NCBI GenBank assembly: GCA_946886545.1
Contig: CAMPIU010000242.1
Span: 1-5,249 of the forward strand
Direction: 5' to 3'
DNA: 5,249 bases
From: an uncultured Flavobacteriales bacterium
Lineage (GTDB): Bacteria; Bacteroidota; Bacteroidia; Flavobacteriales; Crocinitomicaceae
Positions 1 to 5,249 of the stretch are shown here, one piece after another. Every line of letters starts with the position of its first letter. Within the stretch, counting starts at the first letter, position 1. The translations under genes and the position numbers were made by a program. The notes under the pieces were generated by a model, which saw nothing but the letters and a program-made list of their open reading frames with translations, was not told the DNA's origin and ran no database searches.

Positions 1-159
1 ATTGAATTCCAATTCGTTTGCAGATTTTTGTATTGAAGTCAAGGAGATTTCTTTACCGTCAACACCAGCAAATGTTACCTGGAATCCATTCCATCCATTA
101 TTCATATTTAAAACAACTGATGTTGTTCCCGGATTAGGATATACATTCAAGTTCGCCAA
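1..159 (-). other. Type IX secretion (type A) C-terminal sorting domain, partial
   Basis: From about residue 861 the protein reads ILANLNVYPNPGTTSVVLNM, then a beta-rich run containing GWNGFQVTFAGVDGKEIS. The (L/V)YPNP motif followed by hydrophobic beta strands and a D-G-K/R turn is the hallmark of the type A sorting domain (TIGR04183). These domains are usually 70-90 residues long, and 53 are visible, so roughly 20-40 residues and the stop codon should lie just beyond the window. Confidence 0.9.
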
Positions 160-2739
160 AATAGCTTCTTCAATTCCTAAAACACCATCTACTCCATCAC
201 AGTTTTCATCCACGCCGTTTCCGGTATTATCAGCTGCTCCAGGGAAAATTGCTGCATTCGTATCATCACAGTCATCGTCATTTGTTACGTATCCTGCAGG
301 TTGTATACAATCTGTTATCGTAGATCCTGCATCACCATAAGTGTCATTATCCGTATCTTCATAATATGTTAGCATCGTAAGTCCTTCATCGATATTTCCG
401 TCACAGTTGTTATCAAATCCGTCACAAACTTCTGTTGCAGATGGATTAACCTGGTCATCCGTATCATCACAATCATCTGCATTGGTTACAGATCCCGCAA
501 TCGGAGTACATGAGTTTGTTCCCGCATCAGTTGCGTCACCAAATCCATCACTGTCTGCATCAACATAATACATCACAACACTTCCGATCTGATCATCTGT
601 ATCGTCACAGTCCGTATTGTCAGAAACATAATTTGAAGGTTGTGTACAAGAAACCAGAGATGCACCATTGTCTCCCAATCCATCGTTATCTGTATCTGCA
701 TACCAAATTGCACCCGGGAATTCTTCTTCATTGGTATCGTCACAGTCCGTGTTGTCCGTAACATAACCTACAGGAGCGGAACAGTCTGAAACGGATGTTG
801 CCGCATCTCCGAACCCGTCACCATCCGCATCAGCGTAATAGGTTTGAGGAGTTAGTGCATTTATATTACCAATTACAATAACATTATCATGACGGTAAGT
901 AGAACCAGTTTGACCAATCTCTGTGATGTACCATCTGAATTCAATTGCTGAAGTAACATTATCAAAAGCTGCCCCTAAATCGACCGTATCCGTTTTGTAA
1001 TTACTATTCGGCAACTGTTTTGCAGCAATATCAGCAGCAAAGTTATCCAAGCTTGAACGCAAGTGAACAATTGGAGTCAATCCGGTTGCACTGGTTTTGT
1101 GAGTGAAAACAATTCGGTTCAAATCCAATCCATAGCAATTCGCAGGAGTGATCGTGAAATTAAAATACTTTGCCGTATCAACCGTACTCGTTGTATTTAG
1201 TCCGGAATAATTGAACACATTCGCTGCTTGAGAGCAAACTAAGGAAGTATCCGTTCCATATAAGCCAAATGTTGCGTTAGCCGGTTGAGCAGTTACACCA
1301 ACCACAGGAGCCATACAATCATTTCCTGTAAACTCATACATTCCTAAAGTGCTTCCTAATGTATTCAAATCGGAACCATTGCAATCTTCATCAATTCCGT
1401 TATTTGGAATTTCTGTTGCTCCCGGGTGAGCTGCGTTATTATTATCGTTGCAATCCGTGTTATCAGAAACGTAACCAACAGGCTGAGTACAGACAGTCTG
1501 AGAAACTGCAGGATTACCATAAGTATCACCATCTAAATCCTCGTAATAAGTTTGTGCAACCCCGATTGCATTATTGGAATCATCGCAATCCGTACTATTG
1601 GAAACGTAGTTTATTGGTGCGGAACAAGCAACTTGCGAAACAGCAGGATTCCCTAAACCATCACCATCAAAATCTTCATAGAAGGTTGTTCCTGTAGTAA
1701 TCGCATTATTCGTATCATCACAGTCATCATCATTGGTAACATAGCCCGGGATTGGTGCACAACCAGGCTGTGAAACAGCAGCATTTCCGAATCCGTCCGT
1801 ATCAAAATCCTCGTAGTAAGTGATTGAACCAACAATAGTTAAATTAATCGTCAAAATACTATCACAACCAGCAGCATTCGGAATGGTATCCATATACGTT
1901 CCTGAAGTAGTGTATGTTTCATCAGTAGATGGAACAGTATAAGTTCCACAAGCTGTAGGAGAAATGGTAGCTGTTGTATTGTTTTTAATTGTCAGGTTGA
2001 TCGTGATAATACTGTCACATAAAGCCGCGTTTGGAATGGTATCCATATAGACTCCTGAAGTAAGATGTGTTTCATCACCGGAAGGAACTGTATACGATTC
2101 ACAAGATGAAACGTTGATGGTGTTTGTGGTGTTGCAAGAAACACCAACGGAAGTAACAGTTCCTCCAAATGATAATCCCGGAGCAGCACTTGGAGAATTA
2201 TAACCCCATCCGCCTGTGGTAGTTTGCCCACTAGCATAAAAACGGAAGGTAACCGTTATATTATCTGGGACATCCTGCAAAGCTGAAATACCGCTTAAAT
2301 CAATTTGGGGCATGCTCCCATTCCCAATTTGGATAAATGGAGAACCGATTAAAGTAAATGTTGTTCCATCCAAGCTATACGCATACTGCATTGAAACACC
2401 AGGTGTGGCTGAAAATGAAGCTGTGCCGGCGAAAGTTGCATTAATTGAACTAAATGACAACTCATATCCAGGTGCTGCTGAAAATGTATTCTCAAAGTAA
2501 TCAGTATTTGCCAGTGCAATTCCGTTATTTTGAAACCCAACAGTTCTGAAGGAATTTGAACCAGCGGATGCCGCCGCACCTGAGCCACGAGTTAACGTCG
2601 GAGATGCATCTAAATTAGCGTCAAAAACCTCTGCCGTGCTAGTTGCCAAAGTGCTTTCTCCTGTGAAATCCCACGATGCTATCTGTGCAACAGCAATAAG
2701 TGGAAATAAAGAGATTAGAATGAGTAAAAGTCTTTTCAT
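1..2739 (-). CDS. Secreted multi-domain repeat protein with type IX secretion sorting domain (3' end outside window)
   Basis: The frame is open for 913 codons from ATG at 2739 to the window edge, so the protein is longer than 913 residues. It starts with a signal peptide (MKRLLLILISLFPLIAVA, probable cleavage before Q19). The order of parts is: beta-rich domain (about 20-198), two Cys-containing 51-residue repeats (about 203-305), three MopE-type Asp/Cys repeats (308-455), a second beta-rich domain (about 459-630), four more MopE-type repeats (634-852), and a type A sorting domain starting near 861 (NLNVYPNPG). The sorting domain indicates export by the type IX secretion system and release or anchoring at the cell surface. 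No catalytic motif is visible; a structural or adhesive role with bound divalent metal is inferred from the Asp-rich loops. The ATG is chosen because the signal peptide follows at once and a promoter element lies 16 bases upstream. It appears to be its own transcription unit, 160 bases downstream of ribE. Exact biological role unknown. Confidence 0.93.
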   Translation of the reverse strand, partial: MKRLLLILISLFPLIAVAQIASWDFTGESTLATSTAEVFDANLDASPTLTRGSGAAASAGSNSFRTVGFQNNGIALANTDYFENTFSAAPGYELSFSSINATFAGTASFSATPGVSMQYAYSLDGTTFTLIGSPFIQIGNGSMPQIDLSGISALQDVPDNITVTFRFYASGQTTTGGWGYNSPSAAPGLSFGGTVTSVGVSCNTTNTINVSSCESYTVPSGDETHLTSGVYMDTIPNAALCDSIITINLTIKNNTTATISPTACGTYTVPSTDETYTTSGTYMDTIPNAAGCDSILTINLTIVGSITYYEDFDTDGFGNAAVSQPGCAPIPGYVTNDDDCDDTNNAITTGTTFYEDFDGDGLGNPAVSQVACSAPINYVSNSTDCDDSNNAIGVAQTYYEDLDGDTYGNPAVSQTVCTQPVGYVSDNTDCNDNNNAAHPGATEIPNNGIDEDCNGSDLNTLGSTLGMYEFTGNDCMAPVVGVTAQPANATFGLYGTDTSLVCSQAANVFNYSGLNTTSTVDTAKYFNFTITPANCYGLDLNRIVFTHKTSATGLTPIVHLRSSLDNFAADIAAKQLPNSNYKTDTVDLGAAFDNVTSAIEFRWYITEIGQTGSTYRHDNVIVIGNINALTPQTYYADADGDGFGDAATSVSDCSAPVGYVTDNTDCDDTNEEEFPGAIWYADTDNDGLGDNGASLVSCTQPSNYVSDNTDCDDTDDQIGSVVMYYVDADSDGFGDATDAGTNSCTPIAGSVTNADDCDDTDDQVNPSATEVCDGFDNNCDGNIDEGLTMLTYYEDTDNDTYGDAGSTITDCIQPAGYVTNDDDCDDTNAAIFPGAADNTGNGVDENCDGVDGVLGIEEAILANLNVYPNPGTTSVVLNMNNGWNGFQVTFAGVDGKEISLTSIQKSANELEFN
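184..840 (-). repeat. MopE-type Asp/Cys repeat block B (four units)
   Basis: Residues 634-852 hold four units beginning at Y634, W679, Y724 and Y792. The Cys pairs C653/C666, C698/C711, C744/C757 and C811/C824 again have exactly C-x12-C spacing. The first three units are 45-46 residues apart. The third unit carries the full closing extension CDGFDNNCDG (772-781), which adds a further Cys pair; the fourth ends GNGVDENCDG with only one of those two Cys. Asp loops such as DADGDGFGD (637-645) look intact for metal binding. DNA of neighbouring units stays close: bases 599-615 and 734-750 are identical. Confidence 0.85.
850..1365 (-). other. Second beta-rich domain between the two MopE-type blocks
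   Basis: Residues 459-630 interrupt the metal-binding repeats with a segment that is not repetitive and is rich in Thr, Asn and aromatic residues in alternating patterns, as in an all-beta sandwich. It aligns in order with the N-terminal domain: YEFTGN (468-473) with WDFTGE (23-28), KYFNFTI (524-530) with DYFENTF (80-86), LRSSLDNFA (560-568) with YAYSLDGTTF (119-128), and IEFRWYI (599-605) with VTFRFYA (163-169). I read this as an internal domain duplication. Carbohydrate- or surface-binding is possible, but nothing in the sequence proves it. Confidence 0.6.
1375..1818 (-). repeat. MopE-type Asp/Cys repeat block A (three units)
   Basis: Residues 308-455 hold three units with the pattern Y-Y-E-D-x-D-x-D, then Cys, then about seven residues to Y-V, then D-C-(D/N)-D. 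The units begin at Y308, F353 and Y398, a strict 45-residue period. Cys pairs are C327/C340, C372/C385 and C417/C430, always C-x12-C. The third unit carries the closing extension PGATEIPNNGIDEDCNG. The pattern matches the putative metal-binding MopE motif (Pfam PF11617), whose Asp-rich loop resembles calcium-binding thrombospondin type 3 loops. Metal identity is not determined by the sequence. Confidence 0.85.
1831..2115 (-). repeat. Two tandem 51-residue repeats (DTIPNAA-C-DSI type) in the secreted protein
   Basis: Residues 209-254 and about 258-303 are two copies of the same unit. Each has C-x2-Y-T-V-P-S, then D-E-T, then T-S-G-x-Y-M-D-T-I-P-N-A-A, then C-D-S-I and ends I-N-L-T-I. The two Cys are 28 residues apart in each copy (C213/C241 and C264/C292), which suggests one disulfide per unit. 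The copies share an exact 17-base stretch (1880-1896 and 2033-2049), 153 bases apart, exactly 51 codons. Similar units are common in large secreted and gliding-associated proteins of Flavobacteriia; that is recalled family knowledge, not a search result. Confidence 0.82.
2146..2682 (-). other. N-terminal beta-rich domain of the secreted protein
   Basis: Residues 20-198 follow the signal peptide directly. They contain no Cys and are rich in Ser, Thr, Gly and Ala, with alternating hydrophobic residues typical of a beta sandwich. Recognisable landmarks are WDFTGE (23-28), YAYSLDGTTF (119-128), QIDLSGISALQDVP (145-158) and VTFRFYASG (163-171). Such modules are frequent in secreted Bacteroidota proteins next to sorting domains, but I do not recognise a specific named family or enzymatic residue. 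Confidence 0.55.
2686..2739 (-). other. Signal peptide of the secreted repeat protein
   Basis: Residues 1-18 have a short basic start (K2, R3), a hydrophobic core (LLLILISLFPLIAV) and an A-V-A ending before Q19. This is a classical Sec signal of signal peptidase I type. There is no Cys at the cleavage site, so it is not a lipoprotein. Type IX cargo first crosses the inner membrane by Sec, so the signal fits the C-terminal sorting domain. Confidence 0.88.
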
Positions 2740-2899
2740 TTTTGAAATTTTCTTCCAAAGGTATGAAAAGAGGGAGTTATGTTCCTAAACTTTTTCCGGT
2801 TCAAAAAAGTCAAGGCGAATTTTAGTAAAAAATTTAGTCGCTGATTAACAGTGCTTTGAGAAAAACTAAATCGATTTAAATTGGAGTATTACTAAATCA
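2740..2899. other. 160-base AT-rich intergenic gap after ribE
   Basis: The gap separates the ribE stop from the next start on the same strand. It contains the promoter element described separately, a perfect 12-base palindrome TAAATCGATTTA at 2867-2878, and a direct repeat ACTAAATC at 2865-2872 and 2891-2898. No GC-rich hairpin followed by a T run is visible, so a factor-independent terminator for ribE cannot be called. No small open frame with a convincing start was seen. Confidence 0.6.
2756..2790 (-). promoter_or_regulatory. Bacteroidota-type promoter for the secreted repeat protein
   Basis: On the minus strand TACCTTTG (2763 to 2756) matches the TAnnTTTG -7 consensus used by the primary sigma factor of Bacteroidota. 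A weak TTTAG at 2789-2785 lies 21 bases upstream, near where the -33 TTG element is expected. The -7 element ends 16 bases before the ATG, giving a leader of only about 10 bases. The leader is A-rich with no Shine-Dalgarno sequence, as is common in this phylum. Confidence 0.55.
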
Positions 2900-3487
2900 T
2901 TAAGCTTTTTGTTGTTCCATTAAACGGGCAACATATTTTCCGATAATGTCGAATTCCAAATTGACTTTTGTACCTACTTTGAATGAATGAAAGTTGGTAT
3001 GTTCCTGCGTATAAGGAATGATACAAACTGAAAACAAACCTTTTTCAGAGTCCACAACCGTTAAACTTACTCCGTTAACAGTTATGGAACCTTTAGCAAC
3101 AGTCGGCTGGTCGAAATCATAGCGGAATGTATACTTCCAGCTCCCGTTCAGATCTTCAATAGAAACACAAGTTGCTGTAGTATCCACATGTCCCTGAACG
3201 ATATGTCCGTCGAGCCTGGCGCCGAGCAGCATACAACGTTCCAGGTTTACTTTCGAGCCTACTTCCAATTCACCCAGGTTGGTTTTATCTAAAGTTTCCT
3301 GAATGGCAGTCACCACATAAGAATCTCCATCCAACTTTACGACTGTTAAACAACAACCATTATGTGCTACACTTTGGTCTATTTTTAATTCGTGAGTGAT
3401 GGCAGATTCTACCGTAAAATGAACATTGCTTTGATCTTTTTCAATCGCAAGTACCTTTCCAAGGGTTTCGATAATACCTGTAAACAT
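2900..3487 (-). CDS. ribE: Riboflavin synthase, alpha chain
   Basis: This 195-residue protein catalyses the last step of riboflavin synthesis in the cytosol: two molecules of 6,7-dimethyl-8-ribityllumazine are converted to riboflavin and 5-amino-6-ribitylamino-uracil. The family is built from two similar lumazine-binding halves, and both are visible. Half one begins MFTGIIE (1-7) and has VAHNGCCLTV (40-49). Half two has GHIVQGHVDTTA (94-105) and KGSITVNGVSLTVV (132-145). The C-terminus DIIGKYVARLMEQQ resembles the helix used for trimer formation. Length is close to the usual 195-215, and the ATG is certain because MFTGI is the conserved family start. The gene begins four bases after the stop of the ligase-family gene, so it is almost surely co-transcribed and perhaps translationally coupled. 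No flavin riboswitch precedes it. Other riboflavin genes are not in the window. Confidence 0.97.
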   Translation of the reverse strand: MFTGIIETLGKVLAIEKDQSNVHFTVESAITHELKIDQSVAHNGCCLTVVKLDGDSYVVTAIQETLDKTNLGELEVGSKVNLERCMLLGARLDGHIVQGHVDTTATCVSIEDLNGSWKYTFRYDFDQPTVAKGSITVNGVSLTVVDSEKGLFSVCIIPYTQEHTNFHSFKVGTKVNLEFDIIGKYVARLMEQQKA

Positions 3488-3491
3488 GGGT

Positions 3492-4934
3492 TTATTCTGT
3501 TTTTAGACGCTGCATGTGATTCAAGCGTGCTCTTAAGGCTATAAAGATAGCACACATTGCCCAAATAGGAACTGCTGCTTTATCCGTATCCAGGAAATTA
3601 TTGAGGAATCCATGAATAAAATAGGTCGACAAGGAAATGATGAAACCCATCAGGAGTGTTTTCATTTCACGGTCCTCAACCGGCCAATCGTTGTAAAGTG
3701 TAATTCCTTCATAAAATATCGCTATTACGATTGCCAGCATGCTCAGCATTCCGATCCATCCCATCTCTGCCAGAGGTCCCAGGTATTCGCTGTGGGCATT
3801 TCCCATATTCCCGAAATTAGTGGAAATGATCGTCAGGTTCTCAGGTCTCTGGAAACGTGCATATTCGAAGGAATACATTCCCGGACCGAATCCAACCCAG
3901 GGACGTTCCCTGAACATATCAATGGCACAGTTCCAGCGATTGATCCGTTCCAGATTGGAAGCATCGGTTGTTACATTCGTTGCGCTCTGCAAACGTTCAC
4001 CAAACTCTTCGGTAGTATGTTCGTATTTGTTTCGGGCTAAATCCTGCTGGATCGAATCCCAGGAAGCCCAGATATAGATTCCGACAACGAGTGTAATTCC
4101 GGCAATCCATGAGAATTTGACTTTGAAGCGAATCAATAGCCAAACTATTATTCCTAAAAAGACACTCAGCCAAGCTGCACGTGTATAACTGAAATACAAT
4201 CCCAATAAGGAAATAAACATAAATCCGATGAGAATAAACTGAAGTAATGGCGTGTGTTTACGTGAAAAGTAAAACGAGAAGATCAATGGAACCACCAAAG
4301 CGACCAGAGCTCCATAAATGGTATGATCTTTAAAGAACGGCCACATAACCCAATGACTTTCCTTTTCTCCGAAACGATAAGATGCGTGTACCAAAATGGT
4401 ATATGTAATCGCAACGACCATGGCTGAAATGAACAACCAGAGGAACCATCGGATTTTTTTCGGCTCATAGAATACCGAACTTCCATAAAAAAGAACAGGA
4501 ACAATAAACCAAAGCCGGGCTAACAGAAATTTTAATGAAATGGCTGTGTTCTCACTGGTAATGGAGGTAAAAAAGACCCATCCCAGGTAAAAAATTACTG
4601 CCCAAACAATCGCTGAATTTCTCAGATAACTCGGGAAAACGTTATACTTGATGTTTTGGATTAAAAGCAAAAGCATGGTTCCGAAGAGCAATGGTTCCGT
4701 AGGAACAAACAATCCGAAACTATCCGTGTATTCTTCTATATTAATGGACAGAGGTGTTGCAGCGATAATAAAGAAAAAAGTGTATTCCGTATAAAACAAC
4801 GCAACAAAAAGGACAATCAGCGCATAGGGAATTAAGGGAATGTATTCGTTGTCGAACCAAAATCCGTATGCCAGCAGACCGACAAAAGCCAATCCTAAGG
4901 TCAACAATAAACTATTTTCCCGAAAAAAAGTCAC
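3492..4934 (-). CDS. O-antigen ligase / polymerase family membrane protein (Wzy_C type)
   Basis: This 480-residue inner-membrane protein has about 12-14 hydrophobic segments and one large periplasmic loop (about 290-390). The loop architecture and motifs fit the Wzy_C family (Pfam PF04932): YTRAAWL (250-256) with an Arg like that required in WaaL ligases, ERINRWNCAIDMFRERPWVG (329-348) followed by FGPG (349-352), and NAHSEYLGPLAEMGWIG (379-395) with the conserved His381. FKDHTIYG (201-208) is another typical loop motif. Members transfer or polymerise lipid-linked glycan on the periplasmic face; sequence alone cannot separate ligase from polymerase or other glycan transferase. The start is GTG, two bases after the stop of the upstream Wzz-like gene; no Met codon lies near enough to serve instead. 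The Wzz-like neighbour supports a role in surface polysaccharide assembly. Confidence 0.88.
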   Translation of the reverse strand: MTFFRENSLLLTLGLAFVGLLAYGFWFDNEYIPLIPYALIVLFVALFYTEYTFFFIIAATPLSINIEEYTDSFGLFVPTEPLLFGTMLLLLIQNIKYNVFPSYLRNSAIVWAVIFYLGWVFFTSITSENTAISLKFLLARLWFIVPVLFYGSSVFYEPKKIRWFLWLFISAMVVAITYTILVHASYRFGEKESHWVMWPFFKDHTIYGALVALVVPLIFSFYFSRKHTPLLQFILIGFMFISLLGLYFSYTRAAWLSVFLGIIVWLLIRFKVKFSWIAGITLVVGIYIWASWDSIQQDLARNKYEHTTEEFGERLQSATNVTTDASNLERINRWNCAIDMFRERPWVGFGPGMYSFEYARFQRPENLTIISTNFGNMGNAHSEYLGPLAEMGWIGMLSMLAIVIAIFYEGITLYNDWPVEDREMKTLLMGFIISLSTYFIHGFLNNFLDTDKAAVPIWAMCAIFIALRARLNHMQRLKTE

Positions 4935-4936
4935 GC

Positions 4937-5249
4937 CTATGCTAACTTGCGAAGTTCCTTAATTTTATCCTGGATCAACAATGCAAAAACCATGAAAACA
5001 AAGGTTCCGAAGGTAGCCAATAGCATAATGATCAAGCGTTTTGGCTTGTCTTTTTTATCAGCAACAACTGCACGTTCTACAATGAATTTGTGATTAAACT
5101 GCGTATTCGCATCCGATTCTGCCTGTTCGTATGACAAGGCGAAATCTGCCAGTTTCATAATTTTCTCGTTTCGAACATATTCCAATCCGTCGAATACCGC
5201 TCCAAATTCCAGGTTGATATCAATCCGTTTTTTTAAATCGGCTTTGTCT
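4937..5249 (-). CDS. C-terminal part of a Wzz-like polysaccharide chain-length protein (5' end outside window)
   Basis: The frame is open from the window edge to TAG at 4937-4939, giving 103 visible residues. The visible part has a charged helical stretch (LKKRIDINLEFG, then KIMKLADFALSYEQAESDAN), the segment FIVERAVVADKKDKPKR, one membrane helix (LIIMLLATFGTFVFMVFALLI, about 72-92) and a short basic cytoplasmic tail. A helical periplasmic region, a Pro/Lys-rich linker and a last membrane helix close to the C-terminus is the layout of Wzz/GNVR chain-length regulators, which set glycan length together with a Wzy-type polymerase. The immediately following ligase/polymerase-family gene agrees with this. 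An in-frame TTG at 5185 could be mistaken for a start, but the frame continues upstream with equally good coding sequence. The defining N-terminal domain is not visible, so the call is moderate. Confidence 0.68.
   Translation of the reverse strand, partial: DKADLKKRIDINLEFGAVFDGLEYVRNEKIMKLADFALSYEQAESDANTQFNHKFIVERAVVADKKDKPKRLIIMLLATFGTFVFMVFALLIQDKIKELRKLA

Noticed and set aside
2..340. Open plus-strand frame of 112 codons
   Set aside because: It lies antisense to the sorting domain and last repeats of the secreted protein. The minus frame has recognisable motifs and is open over 913 codons, so this is a shadow. The same applies to the frames at 510-761, 1359-1697 and 2312-2500.
184..1818. 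Regularly spaced repeats resembling a CRISPR array
   Set aside because: The repeats are imperfect, keep codon phase, encode conserved Asp/Cys motifs and lie inside a long open frame. There are no near-identical repeats with unrelated spacers.
1992..2237. Minus-strand frame of 81 codons inside the secreted protein gene, and similar frames at 573-764, 1653-1835 and 2349-2588
   Set aside because: They are in other frames of the same strand as the real gene and have no recognisable domain; low-complexity coding sequence produces such frames easily.
2815..2841. Possible terminator hairpin (GCGA/TCGC arms) downstream of ribE
   Set aside because: The stem is only four GC-containing pairs plus a few A-T pairs with a large bulge, and no T run follows on the minus strand; too weak to call.
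3488..3491. Flavin riboswitch upstream of ribE
   Set aside because: Only four bases separate ribE from the preceding gene, so there is no untranslated leader to hold one.
3612..4077. Plus-strand frames of 112 and 142 codons opposite the ligase-family gene
   Set aside because: They are antisense to a well-supported membrane protein with conserved motifs and have no start context or recognisable product.
4937..5185. Complete 82-residue gene starting with TTG at 5185
   Set aside because: The same frame continues open to the window edge with plausible helical coding sequence, so it is the tail of a longer Wzz-like gene.

Overview
The window looks like an ordinary chromosomal segment from a member of the Bacteroidota, most likely the Flavobacteriales (a Fluviicola/Crocinitomicaceae-type organism would fit, but this is an inference). 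Three things point there: a C-terminal sorting domain of the type IX secretion system, which is restricted to this phylum; a TAnnTTTG-type promoter element; and gene starts with no obvious Shine-Dalgarno sequence. The base composition is moderately AT-rich. All real genes lie on the minus strand, so the text below goes from high to low coordinates.

Region 1 (5249 to 2900) is a tightly packed run of three genes. The first is the C-terminal 103 residues of a Wzz-like polysaccharide chain-length protein, cut by the window edge. Two bases after its stop comes a 480-residue O-antigen ligase/polymerase-family membrane protein that begins with GTG. Four bases after that stop comes ribE, the riboflavin synthase alpha chain. 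The spacing implies one transcript that joins surface-polysaccharide assembly to the last step of riboflavin synthesis. The link is probably operon packing and not a shared pathway.

Region 2 (2899 to 2740) is a 160-base AT-rich gap. It holds a 12-base palindrome and a good Bacteroidota -7 element only 16 bases before the next start codon.

Region 3 (2739 to 1) is one long open frame of 913 codons with no stop inside the window. It is the largest gene here and is easy to miss because its 3' end lies outside. It encodes a secreted, multi-domain surface protein: signal peptide, a beta-rich domain, two 51-residue repeats, three MopE-type Asp/Cys repeats, a second copy of the beta-rich domain, four more MopE-type repeats, and the start of a type IX secretion (type A) sorting domain. 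The open plus-strand frames across this region are shadows of its repetitive coding sequence.

I see no RNA gene, CRISPR array, insertion sequence, integrase or defence gene. I found no convincing undescribed system. The most interesting object is the modular, internally duplicated secreted protein.
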